DNA from: Chamaecrista fasciculata
Taxonomy: Eukaryota; Streptophyta; Magnoliopsida; Fabales; Fabaceae
Direction: 5' to 3'
DNA length: 64,000 nucleotides
NCBI GenBank assembly: GCA_003254925.1
Contig: QANZ01016870.1
Coordinates: 62,001-126,000, forward strand
Shown one piece after another: positions 56,793 through 64,000 of the stretch (the first letter of the stretch is position 1; every line of letters begins with the position of its first letter). The translations under genes were made by a program, and so were the position numbers. The notes beneath the pieces were generated by a model. That model ran no database searches. It was given only the letters and a program-made list of their open reading frames with translations, and was not told the DNA's origin.

Positions 56793-58216
56793 TCTTCACA
56801 CGTCTTCTTAATTAGTCCTATACTGAATTACTCATCTTCTTTAATTTAATTTCTTCCCATGTCAACAAACAACGTCATATATACTCGAGGTTGATATTTG
56901 TTTCTTTAAATACTATATGTACGAATAAGTTGTCTTTTCCTTTGGAAGAGATCATCGTCTGGTAGATGAATTTTGCCTTTTTTAGTCAGTCATTCCATAT
57001 GATTTTACCCTTTTGTTTATCAAGCGTGATGTACTCAAACTCAATTATTGAGGATAGTGCAGGAGTTGCTATATCAAAAGGTGATGTCTGAAAAGAAAAT
57101 TCTTCAGAATTAGAAAAAGAACATAGTTAAAGTGAAAGGGAAAAGAAAAGTATGAAAAAGAAAGGTGTTTTTCTCTTGTTAGAGTCTCAACAACACTAAT
57201 TAAAATATAGGTCAAAATGTACTTTTGGTCCCATATCTTTTGCTGAGGTCTCAATTTGGTCCTGTATATTTTTGTGTTGCACTTTTAGTCTCATATGATC
57301 TTTTGCTCAAGTATCGATTTGTACCCATATATTTTTTCCTTGTACTTTTGGTTCCATATCTTTTGGTCAGGTTGCAGGATTGGTCACATATCTTTTGGTT
57401 AGGCGGTAGAATTGGTCTTAATTCTTTGTAAAAAGTTCTTCATTGTGGGACAAACGGTGGAACTTTTTACAAAGACATGGGACCAAATTTGTAACAAAAA
57501 AGCTATGGGACCAAAAGATATGAGATTAAAAGTGCAACAAAAAAAGATACGGGACTAAATAGAGACCTAAGCAGAAGATATGGGACCAAAAATATATTTT
57601 AGCCTAAAATTTATAAAGAAGGATAAATTGTACTTTTCATCTTATATGTTTGGTATGTTTTGAGTGAATTTCAATCTAATCCTTTATCTTTCTCTTTTAC
57701 AATCCTTTAAAATTTTTTACTCTAAAATTAGTTCTTATACGTTTCTATAAATTTAAAATTTTTATCTCTAATTGAGAGTGTAAGTAAAAAAAAAATCAAA
57801 TTAAACAAAGTAAATTTGGGGTCAGTTTTTCACAATTTTCACTTTACAGGATTAACTTATAAGAAAGAAATGAATTGGTGGGATTTTGTGATATATATAT
57901 ATATATATATATATAGTTTCAATATCACAGTGACAAATGTTATTCCATGTGGCAACATCTCCAAGACACAAAAGAAAAAGTGGGTGATAGATCCCAAAAC
58001 CACACCCCCACACACACTCACTCACTCACTCACATACACATGCTGCTTATGTAACTCAGATTTCATCTCATCTCATTTCACTAAAAACACTTTCTAGAAC
58101 ACTCAACTTTCCCTCATAAATATACACACACATCCCATCTTTCTCTTCACACAACCACCATCTTCCTCCATTCTTTCTTCTTCCTTTCTTTCCATATTTC
58201 ACAGAAGAAAAAAAAA
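56793..58216. other. Intergenic region between the Nudix and proline-rich genes
   Basis: It holds the Nudix 3' UTR, the MULE-type MITE at 57210-57604, an (AT)n microsatellite at 57890-57914, and a CT/CA-rich leader at 58000-58216 with a TAAATATA box near 58115 that could be the promoter of the next gene. Confidence 0.55.
57210..57604. mobile_element. MULE-type MITE (395 bp)
   Basis: The left end GGTCAAAATGTACTTTTGG and the right end (inverse of GGCTAAAATATATTTTTGG) form inverted arms, with internal tandem 'ccatatcttttg' units. The flanks TAAAATATA (57201-57209) and TAAAATTTA (57605-57613) agree at 8 of 9 bases. Confidence 0.7.
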
Positions 58217-58651
58217 ATGTTGTCACCTTCAAACCACCACATAGTAGCAATAGTACTACTAATTGTTCTCTCTGTATTTGAAGCTTCAGGGGATGATAAT
58301 AATAGTAACAATAATAATATTGGTAGTGTAAAATGTGAGCCTCCATGTCAGCAGCTTCCTCCACCACTCATTTACCCTTCTCCGCCGCCACCGCCGCCGT
58401 CCGGCTACTCCATCTACACGGCCCCGCCGCCTCCTCCGGCGCCGCAGGGGCAGGGGAAGTGTCCTCCTGCTGGTGGTGGTGGTGGAGGAGGGATCCAGTG
58501 TTGCACACCTCCATACACTTATACTACATATGCACCTCCAAATCCTTATACATATGTGCCTTATGGTGGAACATCATCAATATCATCATCACAACATACA
58601 TGGCTTCTTCTTATCATGATCTTCTCTTCTTCCTTCATCTTTATCTTCTGA
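58217..58651 (+). CDS. Proline-rich (hydroxyproline-rich glycoprotein-like) wall protein, probably GPI-anchored
   Basis: This is a single-exon gene of 144 residues. A signal peptide (about 1-24, HHIVAIVLLIVLSVFEASG) leads to an Asn-rich spacer. Then come CEPPCQQLPPP, Pro runs (SPPPPPP and APPPPPAP, extensin-like), a Cys pair in KCPP, a Gly7 run, QCCTPPY and a Tyr/Pro-rich stretch (YTYTTYAPPNPYTYVPYG). The last ~20 residues are hydrophobic (WLLLIMIFSSSFIFIF) after a Ser-rich stretch, the layout of a GPI-anchor signal. It would be secreted, with Pro hydroxylation and glycosylation in the wall or on the cell surface. No enzyme domain. Role unknown. The overlapping ORFs in other frames are shadows of the Pro/Gly codon runs. 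Confidence 0.85.
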   Translation: MLSPSNHHIVAIVLLIVLSVFEASGDDNNSNNNNIGSVKCEPPCQQLPPPLIYPSPPPPPPSGYSIYTAPPPPPAPQGQGKCPPAGGGGGGGIQCCTPPYTYTTYAPPNPYTYVPYGGTSSISSSQHTWLLLIMIFSSSFIFIF

Positions 58652-60127
58652 ATTTGGCTCCTGCTTTTCATAATTCATCGTCCACTCTAGGAATATTAAT
58701 CAATTTGGATATTAATTAATGTATGTTATGTATCTATCTATATATATGTATATGGTGGTGTAATAATTAAGCACCGATGTAAGTTTTCTTTTTTTAGTTA
58801 TTATTGTAGATGCTGCTGCATCTTCTTCTAAGTTCTCGTTGTTATTAGGAGAATAAAATTTTATTTTGGTCTTCCAAGGGTAGATCAACCCTGAGTTTGA
58901 TGGATCCTATATAAAATAATTTTATTTTGTTTTAATCAAACTAATTTGTCTCTCACTTTCTCTCTTTCTCTGCTCATAAATTTAGATCCTTTGATTATAT
59001 TAGTTGTCTTGAAATTTAGATCATTTGTTTTCATCAAGTGAAGGATATCCGAATTCTGTTTTCCCAACAAGTTTAATTAGTTGTCTTGAAATTTAAAATT
59101 TTTTATCTGATCTATATCATCTATGGCCTTTAAATTTAAACCTAGCTAACTTTAATCAATCTGATATATATATAATTTTTTAGTTTGATATTTCTTAACC
59201 CAATCCACTTAAATTTGTGGGTAAATAGACTCAACGTACTTCACTAATTGTGAGTATACGTATTAGAAAATGGTGTATATTATGTGACAAGAACCATGAA
59301 GAAACAAAATTGGGAATATATATATGTGTGTGATTACGTACGTAGGTTGTGTCCAAATTGAAGTTGGGCTCTTAATTGTAAGTAGAAGACAAGGCAGATT
59401 GAAGTGAAAACTTATCCCTTAGCAATTGATTCAGCAGAAGCAAACTAGTCACCGAGTGAATGCATTTAATGTTCAACATACCATATATATCTTATTCTGC
59501 ATTTCAACTTCAATTCTTTTTTTCTTCTGGTATACAATTATATATTTTTCATAGTCTTTTGTAAACTTAAACAAGAAGAAGACAATCAATCACACTTGTT
59601 TTTTCAACCATTATTACTATCTATTAAGTAATATATGTGAGCCATTAATAAGAGTATGATATACTATACTATTAATTCGAATCATAGTAGAAGGATAACA
59701 TTCTTAAGAAATATTTTTTAACCCTTCAATCAATTAGAAAGCTACATTATCTTAAATTAAACAAGCTCTTTTTACCAAAAAAGAAATTGTTTAAAACTGA
59801 GAATCAGAATAGCAAAAGATGGTATTTTCATTGAAGATATTTCAAATAAGATTTTGATAGGTCACTTGCCCAAGTGAATAATTAAGATGTGTGGGAGACT
59901 CACATTCTTTAATTTTTACTTAGTTATACATTATTTTCACACTTTAATTAACCAATATAATTTTAGCTCTTCTTTAATCTATACAATATGAAACTTTATT
60001 TTATGCATATATACATACACAATAAGCTATAAATTAGATCAATAATAAAGAAATTCAAACTCAAACAGCTTATATACTTTCACATCTATTTTACATAAGT
60101 ACATCATCCACAAAAATGAATTTTTTT

Positions 60128-60277
60128 GGTTTCCAAGGTATCCTTTAACCTGATAGGCTAAAGACTAATCCTCTGTGAATCGATGCTTCATTTAAGGGTC
60201 TACTACTAGCTAGTTGGTTGCTGCATACACAAAGCGTGATTCGAACCTCCGAACTTAGTTCGACTAATAGACTAACC
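60128..60277 (-). mobile_element. SINE-like tRNA-related sequence
   Basis: On the minus strand it has an A-box-like 'ggttagtctattagtcg', a B-box GGTTCGAATC and a body ending 'ggataccttggaaacc', which I recognise as a common eudicot SINE-type repeat. A related segment is at 42720-42860. No target duplication was identified. Confidence 0.45.
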
Positions 60278-60293
60278 AAACTTAGTTCACAAA

Positions 60294-60373
60294 AATGAAA
60301 TTAAATCATAATACAGTACTGAAAAGTTTTAACAATGAAATTAAATCATAATACAGTACTGAAAAGTTTTAAC
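60294..60373. repeat. Perfect 40-bp tandem duplication
   Basis: The 40-bp unit beginning 'aatgaaattaaatcataata' occurs at 60294-60333 and again at 60334-60373 without a difference. It directly adjoins the SINE-like segment. Confidence 0.95.
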
Positions 60374-61235
60374 ATGGTTCAATGTTTCGAGATTATTATT
60401 AATTACTACCCACTAAGACTACACTCTGTACAATATAATTTTTAATAATAACCATGCATGAAGCAGTCTAATTAACTTGCTCACTTGATTAGAGCATAAC
60501 TTTGGTTCAATTCAATTCACATAAATGCTAAAGCTGCAATCTCAATAATCTCACTAAGCACAATGAATATATGGTCAATAAAGTTCTAAACGCTTTAATT
60601 ATTTCTTAATTCAACCAAACTTAATGACCAGGATCAAGAGCCAGCATTAAATATCGGGTCTTTTCAATCGATGCTCTTACCCAATAATATATTATTTTCA
60701 TTTTCTAATCACTATGTAGCTAGCGACGATTATTACATTTAATAACTTTTAATAAATAATACTCCATAAAGCACAGTGACACAAATAAACATTGAGTTTG
60801 GAATATCAGGTTAAAATATATAACTGTTTTCGGCAAAAACGGTCAAAACGGGCAACTCATTGAGTTAACTCGTTTAACCTACTTTTTTTTTTGAGTTACA
60901 TTAATAAAATAGAACAAGACTTAAATAAAGTTTTTTTATATTTTGTTATAAAATTTTCCAATCAACATTTGATATGGGATAAATGTTTTATGTATGACCA
61001 ATCATGGTAGAGAGAAAATATTAAATACACTTTTTTGCATGATCAATCATAGAAGAGAGAGAATATAAATCAAACTTGTGATTGGAGGAACATTTATAAC
61101 AAAAATATAAGAAACTTTACCTAAATTTTTTCCAATAAAATATTGATCAACAATGATTTTGACTCATGGGGGTTTTCTCACTTAATCCGCAAGTCATAGT
61201 GAGCAATCAGACGAGTTTGTCGCTTGGCTCACTAA

Positions 61236-61805
61236 TAGGAGTGTTTATTGGGTTGGGTCAACCCGCTAAAATCAACCCAACCCATTAGTTTGGGTTAGTT
61301 TGGGTTGGGCTGACGGGTTGGTTTGGGTTCAAAAAGTTGAGCCTGCTGTGGTTTGTGTTGGGCTGCGGGTTTTAAGATTTTGAGCTCGCTCAACCCAACC
61401 CAACCCGCCGGCCCGCAAAAATATTAAATAACAAATAAAATGAATTTTTTATTTAGTTAAAATTATATTTTAATATCATAAATAATGTTATTTTTACAAT
61501 TTGGTCAATTAATAAATTTTTATTCTCAATTTAGTCCATAAAAAACAAATTGTGAAGGACCAAACTAAAGAAAAAAATTTAAGAGGGACCAAATTTTTTA
61601 TAAAATAAGTATATAAAAAATAAAAAAACTAGTATATATGGGTCAACCCGCTAACCCAACCCAAACCAACTCGCCATGGTTTGGTTTAGGTTGACTCAAT
61701 TATTTTCTTTAGCCCAACTCAACCCAACTCGCCAAATAAATTAGTAAGCTCGGACCAACTCGCCCTAAACCCAACCCAACCCAACCCAGCCCATGAACAC
61801 CCCTA
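61236..61805. mobile_element. hAT-type non-autonomous element (GGGTTGGG family)
   Basis: The ends are TAGGAGTGTTTATTGGGTTG and the inverse of TAGGGGTGTTCATGGGCTGG. The 8-bp flanks CTCACTAA (61228-61235) and CTTACTAA (61806-61813) differ at one position. It is 570 bp with many GGGTTGGG/CCCAACCC words and no coding capacity. This is a widespread plant hAT MITE type. Confidence 0.8.
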
Positions 61806-61873
61806 CTTACTAACCCACTTGCTTTTTCTTTTGGTCAAAAGCCACTTATTTATTTACTTTTTAATAAAATTTA

Positions 61874-62256
61874 AGCAAAAGTACTCTTGGTACCCCCAAA
61901 TTATGTGATCATTTTCAGTTGTACCCTCAACATTTTTTTTGTTTAATTGTATCCCCAAAGCATGAGCTAGGTCAATTTCAATTATACCCCAAAGTTTTTT
62001 TTGAGTCAATTGTACGCCCAATTTTTTTTTTGTATTAATTATACCCCCAATCTTTCTTTTTTGTATCAATTGTACCCCCCAGATTAGGGGTACAATTGAC
62101 TCAAATCTTAAACATTGGAAGTATAATTGACAAAAAAAAATTTGGGAGTATAACTGAAACTGACCTCATAATTTGGGGTACAAATGACCCAAAAAAAATT
62201 TTGGGAGTACAACTGAAAAAAATGCATACTTTAGGGGTATCAATAATACTTTTGCC
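61874..62256. mobile_element. MULE-type MITE (383 bp), GTAC-arm family
   Basis: The left arm AGCAAAAGTACTCTTGGTAC and the inverse right arm GGCAAAAGTATTATTGATAC enclose repeated 'tcaattgtaccc' units in both orientations. The flanks TAAAATTTA (61865-61873) and TAAAAATTA (62257-62265) agree at 8 of 9. It is the same family as 15046-15352. Confidence 0.65.
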
Positions 62257-62342
62257 TAAAAATTATATTTTAAGTATAAAAATAATTATATTTTTATGAA
62301 TTATGATATATAAGAAAAATGTTAGTATTATTATATAATAAT

Positions 62343-63502
62343 GGCCAAAGTCCTATTTTGGTCCCCAATTATGCTCAGTGTTCCAAATTGGTTTCCAAGT
62401 TACTTTTCGTTCCATATTGGTCCCTCATTTATGCAAAACTTGATAAAGTTATCCCTCTAACAGTTTCTATCTATTTTTTCGTTAAAAAAAGGACAAAATT
62501 AATTTTTAACTCCTAAAAGTTTAAATTTTTTGCATGGAGAACTTTTTCTCAATAATAAAAGCAAAATTTGAGAGGAAAAAAAATGGGAGTTTTAATATTG
62601 GGGCACCCTGAACAAGCAGAGTAAGCAATGAAGAAGAACTCGAAATTGAGGGAGATGACCAAGAATCAGAGACGAAGATGTTGGCAGTCATTGCCATTAC
62701 GAAAACATTAACAAGTAGGTGTATATATTCAGAACGGAAGCCCCACTTTAAAAAAAAATCATAAATGTTGGGAAGTCTATAATCTGTCGCATTCTCTTTA
62801 AAAACACATCTGATTTCTTGGATTTTTACTTGATTTAGACAATCTACGGTTTCGAAGCAGAGGAAGAAACAAGAAGGGGGAAAGGTTCATGAACCTTGCT
62901 GATTTCCTCTCTCTCTCTCATTTCCCCACACGGGTTTGAGCTCATTCTTGCTTTCCCCTCTTTGATTGAACCAGAAAGTTTTAATTTTTAGGAAGTGGGT
63001 ATTGAGATTTGTGTGAGATTAGAGGTGAAATGAGCTCATTCTTACCTGAACAACTTCATTTGGCCTCGCCGTCCCCCGCCGGAAAACGCCGTCGTGTTTC
63101 ACGACGCTCTCTCTCGCCGGAAAATATTCAAATCCGACAAGCGTAACGAGTTTCGGCGTAAAGTTCCGATTGGCTCTGTTCTGGTTCTGTGTGGGGTAGA
63201 GAGAGAGATTTTGTGAAATAACTTCTAAAATATTTTTTCTTCCTTACATCTTGGTTCTATTTTAAAGAAAAAGGTCATGGTTCTATTATAAAGAAAAAGG
63301 TCATTGATGTAAAAAATTTAAATTTTTAGGAGTTAAAAATCAATTTTATCCTTTTTTTTAACGGAAAAATCGATGGAAACTGTTAAAGGGACCAACTTTG
63401 TCAAGTTTTGCATAACTGGGGGACCAATATGAAACGAAAAATAACTGGTGGACCAATTTGAAACACTGAGCATAACTAGGGGACCAAAATAGGACTTTGG
63501 CC
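62343..63502. mobile_element. MULE with long arms and possible captured DNA
   Basis: The ends are GGCCAAAGTCCTATTTTGG and its inverse. The inverted arms are about 200 bp (62343-62545 and 63300-63502). The flanks TATAATAAT (62334-62342) and TATAATATT (63503-63511) agree at 8 of 9. The interior from 62590 to 63240 is GC-richer than the flanks, with a CT-rich leader and GCCGGAAAA words. It looks like a captured 5' UTR and first exon. An ATG at about 63028 opens MSSFLPEQLHLASPSPAGKR, then stops. I do not recognise the source gene. Confidence 0.65.
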
Positions 63503-63789
63503 TATAATATTAAAGTAATTCATCGTCATGTTAAAATATTTAGTGTTAAAAAAATATTTAAAATTAAAAATTGATTTAATGGGTTAAGTGATGAGTCAAT
63601 TTGATTTATCAACTTGGTGAGCTAATTTGATAGAGTTTAGCTCATCACTAAAGATTATACTTCGCGTGAATTAACCTGAGCTGAATTATCTCACTTTATT
63701 TGACACACGTAATTACAATTTCTAACATACATATTCTAATAGAACATTAGGTGATCGTAACGTTATATATCTATCATCTATAAGAATAA
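63503..63789. other. Spacer with hAT-like remnant
   Basis: This is AT-rich with 'gttaagtgatgagtcaatttg' and its partial inverse, resembling remnants near 60850 and 61180. No gene. Confidence 0.4.
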
Positions 63790-64000
63790 GGCCAGTTCGT
63801 TTGCGTTCTGATTATAATCTGTTTTGATTATAATCGTAATAAGCATGTTCGTTGCGTTTTTTTCCTGATCAAATTATAATCATGATTTTTTTATAATCAA
63901 ATACACTCAATTACACCTATACCTCTATATATACCTATAATTACCTATACTCTAATATAATCAATCACCCATCATAAAGGTAAAATGGTCATTTACATCA
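63790..64000. mobile_element. Harbinger-like element, left end only
   Basis: It starts GGCCAGTTCGTTTGCG after TAA (63787-63789). The sequence at 63900-64000 ('cctataattacctatactc') is an inverse match to part of the element at 44075-45390 (45165-45210). It runs off the window. Confidence 0.45.

Larger units (their letters stand above)
58652..61235. other. AT-rich intergenic DNA
   Basis: No gene is seen. It contains a tRNA-like SINE segment (60128-60277), a 40-bp tandem duplication (60294-60373) and hAT-like remnants at 60820-61230. Confidence 0.55.

Noticed and set aside
58335-58719. ORFs overlapping the proline-rich gene in other frames
   Set aside because: CCN/GGN codon runs stay open in every frame. 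Only the 58217 frame has a signal peptide and a GPI-type tail.
1-64000. CRISPR arrays, bacterial operons, attachment sites or replication origins
   Set aside because: Introns, plant gene families and plant transposons identify nuclear plant DNA. No regularly spaced repeats were seen.

Overview
This is plant nuclear DNA, almost certainly from a eudicot. It is AT-rich, has GT-AG introns of roughly 0.1 to 2 kb, and is littered with non-autonomous DNA transposons, SINEs, a LINE end and retrotransposon fossils. The genes are single-copy plant families. I do not name a species. There are two runs of N (27258-27308 and 49278-49680) and one isolated N near 10032.

Seven genes look intact and one is cut by the window edge. 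In order they are: the last exon of a phospholipase D of the beta/gamma class (+, 712-1005); a seven-exon poly(A)-specific ribonuclease PARN (+, 3407-7728); a two-exon class VIII-like L-type lectin receptor kinase (+, 10258-12885); a DIR1-like lipid transfer protein (-, 14193-14507); Mediator subunit 19 (+, 21422-23660 with a 5' UTR intron); a 14-exon sirtuin SRT1 of the SIRT6 type (-, 29144-39506); an eight-exon Nudix hydrolase of the NUDT2/6/7/10 group (+, 52616-56792); and a small proline-rich, probably GPI-anchored wall protein (+, 58217-58651). For every multi-exon gene I placed the splice sites by reading frame and family similarity. All coding lengths close to whole codons: 714, 679, 218, 472 and 283 residues.

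The most interesting accessory region is 16.3-19.4 kb. It holds two adjacent Mutator-like elements (MULEs), each with a perfect 9-bp target-site duplication made only of A and T. The first (16313-17582) is almost entirely a ~600-bp-armed hairpin. The second (17755-19357) is a Pack-MULE with 258-bp terminal repeats that carries pieces of two unrelated host genes: the N-terminal part of an LRR receptor kinase (-) and a piece of a MOT1-type molybdate transporter (+). Further MULE-type elements lie at 57210-57604, 61874-62256 and 62343-63502, and the last may also hold captured GC-rich DNA.

The second interesting region is 43.8-51.5 kb. A decayed AUX/LAX auxin-carrier-like gene is split over both strands (five exons on -, the next one on +). 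It lies between two diverged copies of a local duplication. One copy contains a 1.3-kb transposon that the other lacks, and tandem Helitron-like 3' ends and a gap lie between them. Plant genes are transcribed singly, so no operon logic applies. The neighbours have independent roles: lipid signalling, mRNA deadenylation, cell-surface perception, systemic defence lipid transfer, transcription, chromatin, NAD/ADP-ribose turnover and cell wall.
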